Below, one piece after another: positions 10,096 through 18,753 of a stretch of 64,000 nt of DNA. A program made the position numbers and the translations under genes. Origin of the DNA: Flammeovirgaceae bacterium. GTDB lineage: Bacteria > Bacteroidota > Bacteroidia > Cytophagales > Cyclobacteriaceae. The stretch spans positions 1 through 64,000 of the forward strand of contig JABMNK010000054.1 in the NCBI GenBank assembly GCA_013204595.1, written 5' to 3'. The notes beneath the pieces are model-generated. The model ran no database searches. It saw nothing but the letters and a program-made list of their open reading frames with translations, and was not told where the DNA came from. How positions within the stretch are numbered: position 1 is the first letter of the stretch; every line of letters begins with the position of its first letter.

Positions 10096-11235
10096 ATGCC
10101 AGTTCAAAGATCCATTGTAGGAATCATTTCCCTCGTTTTAATTTGCCTAGGGACTTTTTCATGTAGCCCGGATAAACCATCCATAGGTACGCTCGTGTCT
10201 GAAAAAAAACAGATAATGATTACTCCTAAGCAATTTTTGGATGAAAAAATGATGTTAGGAATGCTTCAAAAAGAGATGATAGCAGAGACCGTCAGCGCTA
10301 ATGGATATGTTGAAGTGCCACCAGGAAGTATTGCTTCTGTGAGTGCCTATCAAAGTGGATATGTTATAGATTTAAACCTGTTACCAGGGCAAAGTGTTAA
10401 AAAAGGAGAACGTCTTTTTTCGATCGAATCACCTGAATTAATCACTATACAACAGCAATATTTAGAAACAAGTGAGGCACTTAAATACTTAAAATCTGTG
10501 CTTGAAAGGGAAAAAACCCTTGATCAAGAAAAAATATCCGCAAAAAAAACATTCGAAAAGGCTGAAAACGAATATAAAATTATGTGGTCTAGACATGAGG
10601 CTTTAAAAAAACAGCTAGCCTTAATCCACCTACCGCTTACTTTGCTAGATAGCGGAACCATCTCGTCATCAATACCCATATTGGCCTCTATTTCAGGGTT
10701 TATTTCAGCAGTAAATATTCATTTAGGTGATTTTATAAATGAAGCCGAAGTTGCCATAGAAATCATTAATACCTCTCATATTCATTTAGAACTGCAAGTA
10801 TTCGAAAGGGATGCATCCAGAATCAAAAAAGGTCAAGAACTGATTTTCAGCCTAGCTCAAACACCCGACATATGGTACCCTGCAGACGTGCACTTGGTGA
10901 GCAAAACTATCTCAGGATCAGAAAGAACGGTTAAAGTTCATGCCGATGTGGCGGACGACCTAGCAGGGCGCTTAATTCCTGGAATGTTTGTCAAATCCAA
11001 AATTGATATTGATGCAAAAGAGGCCATGTGTTTACCCGAAAGTGCGCTATTGACTCAAGTAAATAAGACTTCTGTATTGGTAAAAATGGGCGGAAATACA
11101 GGCAATTACCACTTTGAACTTATCCAAGTGTCTACAGGGATTCAGGAAAAAGGAAGGGTTGAAATCCTGAATTATAAAGATCTTCAAAATAAAGAAATTC
11201 TAATTTCAGGTGGATTTAGTTTGATTCAAAATTAA
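10096..11235 (+). CDS. Efflux RND periplasmic adaptor (CusB/CzcB-like membrane fusion lipoprotein)
   Basis: Lipobox-like start (LICLGTFSC), barrel-sandwich hybrid segments (SGYVIDLNLLPGQSVKKGERLFSIESPELITIQQQYLE); starts 2 nt after the RND gene. Confidence 0.88.
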   Translation: MPVQRSIVGIISLVLICLGTFSCSPDKPSIGTLVSEKKQIMITPKQFLDEKMMLGMLQKEMIAETVSANGYVEVPPGSIASVSAYQSGYVIDLNLLPGQSVKKGERLFSIESPELITIQQQYLETSEALKYLKSVLEREKTLDQEKISAKKTFEKAENEYKIMWSRHEALKKQLALIHLPLTLLDSGTISSSIPILASISGFISAVNIHLGDFINEAEVAIEIINTSHIHLELQVFERDASRIKKGQELIFSLAQTPDIWYPADVHLVSKTISGSERTVKVHADVADDLAGRLIPGMFVKSKIDIDAKEAMCLPESALLTQVNKTSVLVKMGGNTGNYHFELIQVSTGIQEKGRVEILNYKDLQNKEILISGGFSLIQN

Positions 11236-11263
11236 ACGAAATCTTGTATCAAACCCCCTTTCA

Positions 11264-12565
11264 CTAATTGGTGATGGTGAGGGCAATTTCACTAATCTTC
11301 ACCATTTCTGGTAAATTGGAAATATCATATTGATACATAACTTGTTTACCTACTACCAAGGCTGTAGGAAAACTGACAATCACATCATAGGCAAAATCAA
11401 TTGGATAAGTACCCTTAATGGTAGGGATTGTTCGATCTGATAAATCCAATACCTTGATGCCTGCAGTACCATCACAAACCAACAAATAATCACCTATAAT
11501 AGCCAACCCATGCGGGTTAAACATAATATGTTTTCCGATCAGACTAATATTTGATGGATCTTGAATGTCAATGATTTGCAACTCATTAAGATCATTCCAG
11601 CAATTGGTTCCCCCTCTTAAAGTAACGTATGCATACTTATCATCCGCCACAACTGGATCACAACTCGTGAAATGGGCTATACTATTTATAAAATTTGGAT
11701 TACCTGGATTTGCAACATCATACATCAACATACCCGTTGTGGTTCCAACATACAAGATTCCATTCAAACGAAAAAGTGTTTCAGCCGCCGCTTGTGTATC
11801 CAATTTTCCCCAACGCAAAGGCTGATACGTTTCGGTCAGTTCAAATATGACCAATTCATTAAAACTAATCGCATACAAAAACTTGTCTATAGGTAAGAAT
11901 CGCGTCATTGATCCGGCAGTACTCACATTGGAAAATCCATCATCTTCTGCAGCGACGGCTACATCCATTTTATCATAATAACATCCCAAACACCGATCGT
12001 ATGAAATCGTCTCCTCTCGGAGCTCCACTTTCCAATCTATCACTATTCCTTTTTGGGTATCTATCGCATCATAACCTATATGCTCATAACCTTGTACTTC
12101 CTCCCATGAAGGGTAACTCCAGTATTGATTATAAGAAAAAACATCTTCCACAGTGTAATCTTCCAAAACTACGGGCTGGTCTATGTTGGATATATCCAAC
12201 ACCACCAGTGCAGAAAACATATCCGCATACAAATGATCCTCGACAATGGCCATATCCAAATTACCTTTCAAAGAAATAAACGTTTTATTTATTGGATTTG
12301 AAGGATCCGTATTATCAATGATATGAATACCCTCATTGGGGCTGTTGATAAAAACATAATCACCATAAGTGATTACCTTTCCAGACTGGTTATAGTCAAC
12401 AGGAGCATCTATGGAGATGTCAAAAGTAAGCTCATCAATTGTCGCATAAACAGGTGTGAAATAAGCCACTTCTACCAGTTCTTCCTGATTCATTAGTTCA
12501 CATCCCGAAAATCCAATGGAAAGTAAACCCATTAGCACCATCCATAATTTCCTGATCTGCTTCAT
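11264..12565 (-). CDS. LVIVD-repeat lipoprotein (beta-propeller-like)
   Basis: Start reassigned to MKQIRKLWMVLMGLLSIGFSGCELM (lipobox) inside ORF 11264..12682; repeats such as YVFINSPNEGIHIIDNTDPSNP and DYLLVCDGTAGIKVLDLSD. Confidence 0.85.
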   Translation of the reverse strand: MKQIRKLWMVLMGLLSIGFSGCELMNQEELVEVAYFTPVYATIDELTFDISIDAPVDYNQSGKVITYGDYVFINSPNEGIHIIDNTDPSNPINKTFISLKGNLDMAIVEDHLYADMFSALVVLDISNIDQPVVLEDYTVEDVFSYNQYWSYPSWEEVQGYEHIGYDAIDTQKGIVIDWKVELREETISYDRCLGCYYDKMDVAVAAEDDGFSNVSTAGSMTRFLPIDKFLYAISFNELVIFELTETYQPLRWGKLDTQAAAETLFRLNGILYVGTTTGMLMYDVANPGNPNFINSIAHFTSCDPVVADDKYAYVTLRGGTNCWNDLNELQIIDIQDPSNISLIGKHIMFNPHGLAIIGDYLLVCDGTAGIKVLDLSDRTIPTIKGTYPIDFAYDVIVSFPTALVVGKQVMYQYDISNLPEMVKISEIALTITN

Positions 12566-12627
12566 CTTTTTCCGCACTTGTTTTAGAATATGAAATTTAA
12601 TAGAGCAAATTAAAGAATTTATTCTAG

Positions 12628-12671
12628 AAAATCTTCTTTGAAAGATATAAATGTTTTTCAAAGAAGATTTT
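12628..12671. repeat. Perfect 16-bp inverted repeat (12-nt loop) upstream of the LVIVD lipoprotein
   Basis: AAAATCTTCTTTGAAA ... TTTCAAAGAAGATTTT. Confidence 0.85.
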
Positions 12672-12694
12672 ATTTTATGCAATAGTGTAGATTA

Positions 12695-12730
12695 AGAGCT
12701 AAAAATTATATCAATGTAATTTTTAGCTCT
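12695..12730 (-). terminator. Terminator-like hairpin after the methyltransferase gene
   Basis: Perfect 14-bp stem AGAGCTAAAAATTA/TAATTTTTAGCTCT with 8-nt loop, just past the stop at 12735; no clean U-tract. Confidence 0.55.
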
Positions 12731-12734
12731 TAGG

Positions 12735-13895
12735 TTATTTCAATAGCTGCTCAAGCTCGTGATAGGTTATACCAAACATCCGCTTGATTTCTTGAATTTT
12801 TGCCATCACCTCCTGATCGGGTGCAACCAGCTCCCTTAACTTAACTCCAACAATCAAAATGTTTTTTGGAGTATGACTTGTCGCTATAAATTCAAATACC
12901 CTTGTTTTATACCCATAAGCTTCTAAAATTAAAGCCCTTATCGTATCTGTCAGCATCTCTGCTTGGCGTTCTTTCATGATTCCAAATTTGGTAATCTCAC
13001 AAAGGAGCCCTTCGGTTTTCATACTCTTACGAACTTGCTTATGACAACAGGGGGCACTTAAAATAATCTTTGCTCCGGCCTGAATACCTCTCGCTAAGGC
13101 TTTATCAGTGGCGATGTCGCATGCATGTAACGCTATGAGGATATCTATCTTTGGAAGGACTACCTCTTTAATGTTACCCTGTACAAAAAGCAAAGACTCG
13201 AAAAATGCCTTCTGAGCAATTAAATTGCATTTATCAACCAATTCGGCCCTTAATTCCACCCCTATGATATGTGGTTTTTTTTGAAGTTGGTTGCGCAAAT
13301 GATCATACAGTGCAAACGTCAAATAGCCCTTGCCTGCACCCATATCGACAACATTAAAATCAGCTGGAAGCTCCACATTGGCCAAAACATCATCAACGAT
13401 TTCCACATACTTATTTATCTGTCGAAATTTATCTTGACTATCGTTTTTAATAACCCCCTCAAAAGAGGTAATACCCAATTCCCTTAAATAAATATTTCCA
13501 ATAGGTTCAATCAACCTATTTTTAATATGGTCATGATGGAGGTAATCAAGGGGTTTATTGGTGACCTCTCCTGCCTTCAATTTCGATTTTCCACTCTTAA
13601 ACAAAAGGAAGTGCCAATTTCCAGTCGTAGTAAATAAATCTGCTTGGTAAAAATCACCTTCCAATAATTTTTGAACGATTTTTTTACTCTCTTCTAGTTC
13701 AAAATTCTTGGTGATGTCCTTGGTCTGGTAGTGCTCAATCAAAGACAATTTTAATATTGACTTCAAAAAAATAGGTTTTATGGTTACCGTTTTAAGCTGG
13801 TTGGCTTTAATTCTTTTCTTGGAGATGATCAATTTCACCAATTCCTCCTTATCAAAGCTAGCTTGATACTTTTTTATGAACGCTTCCATATGCAA
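12735..13895 (-). CDS. Class I SAM-dependent methyltransferase
   Basis: FNVVDMGAGKGYLTFALYDHL motif I, LIALHACDIATDKAL, ILSAPCCHKQVR. Confidence 0.8.
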   Translation of the reverse strand: MHMEAFIKKYQASFDKEELVKLIISKKRIKANQLKTVTIKPIFLKSILKLSLIEHYQTKDITKNFELEESKKIVQKLLEGDFYQADLFTTTGNWHFLLFKSGKSKLKAGEVTNKPLDYLHHDHIKNRLIEPIGNIYLRELGITSFEGVIKNDSQDKFRQINKYVEIVDDVLANVELPADFNVVDMGAGKGYLTFALYDHLRNQLQKKPHIIGVELRAELVDKCNLIAQKAFFESLLFVQGNIKEVVLPKIDILIALHACDIATDKALARGIQAGAKIILSAPCCHKQVRKSMKTEGLLCEITKFGIMKERQAEMLTDTIRALILEAYGYKTRVFEFIATSHTPKNILIVGVKLRELVAPDQEVMAKIQEIKRMFGITYHELEQLLK

Positions 13896-13959
13896 TAACT
13901 ATAACAGACATTTTTGACAAATCATTGACTAACGATCTATCCCTTTTCAATTATTTATT

Positions 13960-14817
13960 TTAAGTCCTTATCAAACCTTCTTGTACTATTGACGTAATTA
14001 ACTTACCGGAAGGGTCATAAACACTTCCCCTTGTAAGCCCGCGGGAATTTCCGGCCTTCGGGCTATCCATCATATAAAGCATCCAAGAAGCTCCCATAAA
14101 TGGCTCATGAAACCACATGGCGTGATCTAAACTTGCTGCTTGCCTTACCCCTTTTAACCAGGTGATACCATGGGGTAATAGGGCCGTGGAAAGAAGCATA
14201 TAATCTGAAATACAAGCCAAGCATGCCTGACGATAGGCAAGGCTCTCGTTGGAGATATCTGCCAAAACCCTAAACCAAATTCCTGATTTTGGACGCTTCT
14301 TTACCGGATTTATAGGGTCTATAGGGTCTATAGGGCGAATCTCGATGGGCCACTTGATCTGTGACCAATTCTCTAAGCGCTCTTTAATAACTCCTTCGGA
14401 TCGTGAAGCGGCTTCTAAATTAATTTCTCTGAGATTCTTTAGATGTTCGGGACCTACAACCTCCTCATGATCTTGCTGATGTTCAATGCCCAATTCTCCA
14501 ATTTGAAATGAAGCAGACATATTAAAAATAGCTTTCCCATGCTGGGTTGCCACTACCCTACGTGTTGAAAAACTCTTTCCTTCACGTATTGGATCGACTT
14601 GATAGATCACGGGTGCGTAGGGATCTCCTGGTAAGATGAAATATGCGTGTAACGAATGTATCAATCGATCCTTAGAAACGCTCTGAGCGGCAGAATAAAC
14701 TGCCTGCCCCAACACTAACCCACCATAAAGTTGAGGTGCTCCTATGTCTACCGTTTGGCCCCTATAGATCAAATCATCTAAAATCTCCGTTTTAAGTAGT
14801 TGAAAATCCAATTCCAT
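13960..14817 (-). CDS. tesB: Acyl-CoA thioesterase II (TesB-like)
   Basis: LYGGLVLGQAVYSAAQSV, LIHSLHAYFILPGD, SLDHAMWFHEPF, GLTRGSVYDPSGKLITSIVQEGLIR. Confidence 0.88.
   Translation of the reverse strand: MELDFQLLKTEILDDLIYRGQTVDIGAPQLYGGLVLGQAVYSAAQSVSKDRLIHSLHAYFILPGDPYAPVIYQVDPIREGKSFSTRRVVATQHGKAIFNMSASFQIGELGIEHQQDHEEVVGPEHLKNLREINLEAASRSEGVIKERLENWSQIKWPIEIRPIDPIDPINPVKKRPKSGIWFRVLADISNESLAYRQACLACISDYMLLSTALLPHGITWLKGVRQAASLDHAMWFHEPFMGASWMLYMMDSPKAGNSRGLTRGSVYDPSGKLITSIVQEGLIRT
14311..14337. repeat. In-frame 9-bp tandem repeat within tesB
   Basis: TATAGGGTC TATAGGGTC TATAGGGCG, encoding the Pro/Ile/Asp run IRPIDPIDPINPV on the minus strand. Confidence 0.85.
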
Positions 14818-15611
14818 TATATAAATTGATATGATTTAAGATGCAATCCCCCATCAACAGGAATGACCACACCATTGATATAAGAGGCAGCTTTGGATGA
14901 CAAAAATAAGGCTATTCCCGCCATATCTTCAGGTATACCAATCCGTTTTAATGGATTTGCCAACTCTATTTCACGTTGCGCCTTGGTTAACATAAAAGCC
15001 GTCATTTTACTCTCAAATGGCCCTGGTGCTATAGCGTTTACAGTGATCCCTAGCCCAGAAATTTTGGCAGCCAAAATCTTGGTCAACTGATGCACTGCTA
15101 CTTTGGAAATACTATATATCGGATTATCATGTCCAGGCACCACCATACCATCAATGGAACCAATATTAATGATTCTCGAGGGATCGCCCACTGTGTTATT
15201 CGATAGCACTGGTATTAAATCTCTAGAAAGAAAAAACATAGCCTTGAGATTCAAATCCATTACCTTGTCATAAGCCTCTTCTGAATGTTCTTGAATAGTC
15301 GCACCCCATGCCGCTCCAGCATTATTAATAAGTACGTCTAGTCTAGACTCACAAGCCCTGAATTGATCCAATAACGCCAATCTACCCTCTTTTGAGGATA
15401 AATCAGCTTGAATTGCCTTGCAAAATCCAATTTCAGATAATTCTCGCGAAACCTCTTGACACACCGATGCTGTCCTTGAACTTATATAAACTTTGGCGCC
15501 ATTAGCGACAAACCCTCTAGCCATCATTAAGCCAATTCCACGCGTACCTCCTGTAATTAGTACAATTTTTCCTTTGACATCAAATAATATATTGATTTCG
15601 AATTGAGACAT
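14817..15611 (-). CDS. SDR family oxidoreductase
   Basis: VLITGGTRGIGLMMA, LINNAGAAWG, YSISKVAVHQLTK, NAIAPGPFESKM, PVDGGL. Confidence 0.88.
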   Translation of the reverse strand: MSQFEINILFDVKGKIVLITGGTRGIGLMMARGFVANGAKVYISSRTASVCQEVSRELSEIGFCKAIQADLSSKEGRLALLDQFRACESRLDVLINNAGAAWGATIQEHSEEAYDKVMDLNLKAMFFLSRDLIPVLSNNTVGDPSRIINIGSIDGMVVPGHDNPIYSISKVAVHQLTKILAAKISGLGITVNAIAPGPFESKMTAFMLTKAQREIELANPLKRIGIPEDMAGIALFLSSKAASYINGVVIPVDGGLHLKSYQFI

Positions 15612-15757
15612 ATGAATGTTTTTAATTGAAGAAAATCAGTCAACCCTATGAATACTGAAAATATTGATTTAGGGCTCCTTTGTCAACTCCCCAAAATCAA
15701 GGACTTCACTACACAACATAGCCAATGCCTACCTAAAAACCCAAAATAATAAATAAA

Positions 15758-15783
15758 AAAAGGTTTTCAAATGAAAACCTTTT
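15758..15783 (-). terminator. Rho-independent terminator for the 15804..16781 gene
   Basis: 11-bp stem AAAAGGTTTTC/GAAAACCTTTT with A/T tracts on both sides. Confidence 0.75.
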
Positions 15784-15803
15784 AAAAATAATAAATAGAA
15801 ATG

Positions 15804-16781
15804 TCATAAGGCCAAAAATGTCTTTTCAAGTAGCTTTTTTGTTGCAACAATACCCTCTGGCTCTGATAAGGTTTCTCCCTCATATTCAATACCGACATGA
15901 CCTTTAAAGCCAGCCTTTTTTACTATGGTCATGATTTTCAAAAAGTCAGATTGGGTGTCGTTACCTTCTGCATCAAATTCATTCGCCTTAGCACTCACAC
16001 CTTTGGCAAATGGCATTAACTCCTCTATTCCCATATAGCGATCATATGCCTCTAAACAATCTCGACCATTTTCTGCTCTTTCGATACAGAAGTTACCAAA
16101 GTCTGGCAAAGTTCCGCAATACGGACTGTCTACAGATTGAATCACATTAGCGAGCCACTTACCGTTTGAAGAGTACCCTCCATGATTTTCAACAATAATG
16201 TTTATTTCCTTTGAGGCCCCGTAGGCAGTTAATTCAGTTAAACCAGCTATTGCATGTGCTGACACCTCTTCAGACGAACCAGCACCAGCAGCATTTACCC
16301 TTATCGAATGAGCGCCTAAATATTTAGCGATATCAACCCAAGTATGGTGATTTTGCACCGTTTGAGCCCTAGCCATTTCATCAGCATCGCCCAGGTGTCC
16401 AAGACCGTCACACATAATAAGTCCAACCTGAACGTCCAATTCATCACATTGATTTTTAAAGGCTAGCCAATATTCCTGATCATTAACTACATCTCTATAA
16501 AACTGATTAACCAATTCAATACAATTAATCCCAAATTGCTCTTTGGCAATACGCGGGAAATTTGCTGGGTCCAACTCTTTTGCAAAGAAAGCTTTATGCA
16601 AAGACCACTGAGCGAGAGAAATCTCAAAATCAGTATTTGCAACGACTACTGCATCTGCAACTACGCTAGTTGCCGGACTTCCTGTACCACAAGACATGAT
16701 AAAGGACGATCCCATCGAAATCGCACCCAATGTTAATCCCGCCTCCTTCATGAAGGCTCTTCTGTTTTTTTTCATAATCAA
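15804..16781 (-). CDS. TIM-barrel sugar phosphate isomerase/epimerase family protein with export signal
   Basis: KKNRRAFMKEAGLTLGAISMGSSFIMSC; NIIVENHGGYSSNG, GTLPDFGNFCIER, GHVGIEYEGETLSEPEGI. Confidence 0.82.
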   Translation of the reverse strand: MIMKKNRRAFMKEAGLTLGAISMGSSFIMSCGTGSPATSVVADAVVVANTDFEISLAQWSLHKAFFAKELDPANFPRIAKEQFGINCIELVNQFYRDVVNDQEYWLAFKNQCDELDVQVGLIMCDGLGHLGDADEMARAQTVQNHHTWVDIAKYLGAHSIRVNAAGAGSSEEVSAHAIAGLTELTAYGASKEINIIVENHGGYSSNGKWLANVIQSVDSPYCGTLPDFGNFCIERAENGRDCLEAYDRYMGIEELMPFAKGVSAKANEFDAEGNDTQSDFLKIMTIVKKAGFKGHVGIEYEGETLSEPEGIVATKKLLEKTFLAL

Positions 16782-17049
16782 CTATTCAAATATTAGACAT
16801 CAAAAAATAGGTTAAGGGTTTCATTTAATCCCAATTGGGACAATAATACCCAAGGAGTGATTATGGTAGGTAAAAAGATAATTATATTTTTCCGAAAAAA
16901 CAGTAATAATGTATGAATAAAACTGAAATTAGGGCTTGTATAAGAAATCGACTTTTTTAAATTGATCAAATTGAGACAATACTTTCATACTTTGAAAAGT
17001 ATGATTACACAAATTAGCATCGCTGTTTAATCAAGGTGACCTATTACAA

Positions 17050-17480
17050 ATTGAGCTTTTTCTTTAATGAATACTTGGCGAACATCAAGATCATTATAAC
17101 GCCAAATGGCTGCCTGAATTGCTTCCATCTATAAAAACCCATTTCAAAATAATCGGCGTCACCAACCGATAATATTTTTAAAGTCAATTCCTATCCAAAT
17201 TGTCCGAGGTATTTGGAACCAATCGCTTGTTAATCTATAGGGCAAGCTATTCTTCGGTAATCAACCCACTGCCCTCTTTAGTGATGGGCTCTTCTAAGTC
17301 CTTAACTGACTTATTGATCCGAATGCGTTTTTTTATAATACCAATGTTATTTTCGGATTATTTACAAGGCTAAATTGATCGCTTGTCAACTTTTACTATG
17401 TAACTAATACCAAATTGAAACCCACATAATCAGTTGTGTAATACCATCCATTCAAATCCAAGTCGCCAACCAAAAGATCA
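17050..17480 (-). pseudogene. Decayed coding sequence(s), identity uncertain (one fragment resembles a TonB-dependent receptor C-terminus)
   Basis: Minus-strand coding-like fragments in shifting frames: MDDLLVGDLDLNGWYYTTDYVGFNLVLVT*, LTSDQFSLVNNPKITLVL*, KKRIRINKSVKDLEEPITKEGSGLITEE*, LPKNSLPYRLTSDWFQIPRTIWIGIDFKNIIGW* (stop at 17159-17161), ADYFEMGFYRWKQFRQPFG... Confidence 0.4.
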
Positions 17481-17580
17481 TCCATGGTTCTGGAAAATTA
17501 GCTGGATGGGGTTGTTTAAATACTCATCACTATCCTATTCTTCAAATGAATAATCAAAAGCACTGATTGTCTCGCTTAAT

Positions 17581-17617
17581 AAAAAAAAATGTAACACTCA
17601 CCTTGGAATGAGTGTTA
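17581..17617 (-). terminator. Orphan rho-independent terminator-like hairpin, minus orientation
   Basis: 9-bp stem TAACACTCA/TGAGTGTTA (17592-17600 / 17609-17617), followed on the minus strand by a 9-T run. Confidence 0.6.
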
Positions 17618-17810
17618 TTGCCATATGATATTTTAAGCAGTAGTCATAATTAAAACAAATCATCGGATATTCCATACCGATTAATAGCCTACACTACCCG
17701 TTTATATATCATCACTGACTTCGTCGCTATGGTACCTCTCTTAAATCAACAAAAACAATAATCAAGTAAATAAGATAAATATTCACGTTATTTAATTATT
17801 TTGAACGCCT

Positions 17811-18701
17811 ATGAAAACGCCTTATTATTTGCTACTGATTTTCTCGTTATCAATTGGCTGTCAACCTAAGCCAATAGACCGTCTAAACGCCCAAATTGAA
17901 GAAATACTTTGTCCAATTGATGGTCATTTTGCCATCGCATTTCAAGATCTCAAAAATAAAGAACGATACTATTTTCTTAACGAAGGCGAATCATTTCATG
18001 CGGCAAGCACGATGAAAGTACCCGTAATGATCGAACTATTTCAACAGGCCGAACAAGGCATATTCGCACTTGAAGATAGTATTCTTATTCACAATCAATT
18101 CAAAAGTATTGTAGATGGTAGTGATTATGCAATGGACATAGCGGTGGACTCACAAGGCGACTTATATGGTTCCATTGGAAAAAACACAACACTTTACGAT
18201 CTTATGTATGAGATGATTACTTCGAGTAGTAATCTGTCAACCAATATTTTAATTGATAAAATAGGTGCAAAAAATGTGACCGCCACAATGAGAAAATTGG
18301 GGGCTGAAAAGATAGCAGTTTTAAGAGGCGTTGAAGACCAAAAAGCGTTCGATTTAGGTCTAAACAATACGACAACGGCCAGAGATTTCCTCATTATTTT
18401 AGAAAGTATCGCTCAAAAAGAAGCCGCCAGCCCTGAGGCTTGCGACAAAATGATCGCTATTTTGAAAGAACAAAAATTCAATGAAATCATCCCACATTTT
18501 TTACCAAGTGATGTGCAGGTGGCGCATAAAACAGGATCTATTACCGGTCTGCACCATGACGGAGGGATTGTGTACCTTCCAGACGATTCTGGTTATGTCC
18601 TCGTATTATTCTCCAAAGATTTAACGGATTTCGATGAAGGTACCAATGCTTTGGCCCGACTATCTGAACTTTTCTATGCCTACTACATTGCAGATAGATG
18701 A
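17811..18701 (+). CDS. Class A beta-lactamase-related serine hydrolase (lipoprotein)
   Basis: Lipobox-like SLSIGC; SxxK motif STMK; SSN at the SDN position; KTG in VAHKTGSITGLHHDGGIVYLP. Confidence 0.85.
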   Translation: MKTPYYLLLIFSLSIGCQPKPIDRLNAQIEEILCPIDGHFAIAFQDLKNKERYYFLNEGESFHAASTMKVPVMIELFQQAEQGIFALEDSILIHNQFKSIVDGSDYAMDIAVDSQGDLYGSIGKNTTLYDLMYEMITSSSNLSTNILIDKIGAKNVTATMRKLGAEKIAVLRGVEDQKAFDLGLNNTTTARDFLIILESIAQKEAASPEACDKMIAILKEQKFNEIIPHFLPSDVQVAHKTGSITGLHHDGGIVYLPDDSGYVLVLFSKDLTDFDEGTNALARLSELFYAYYIADR

Positions 18702-18753
18702 ATCGCTTTGTTATTCACTAGAAACAAATCAGGCCACCTTTTTATCTAGTCAC

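Noticed and set aside
16782-17810. Insertion sequence or CRISPR array in the ORF-free gap
   Set aside because: No terminal inverted repeats, transposase motifs or regularly spaced repeats were visible.
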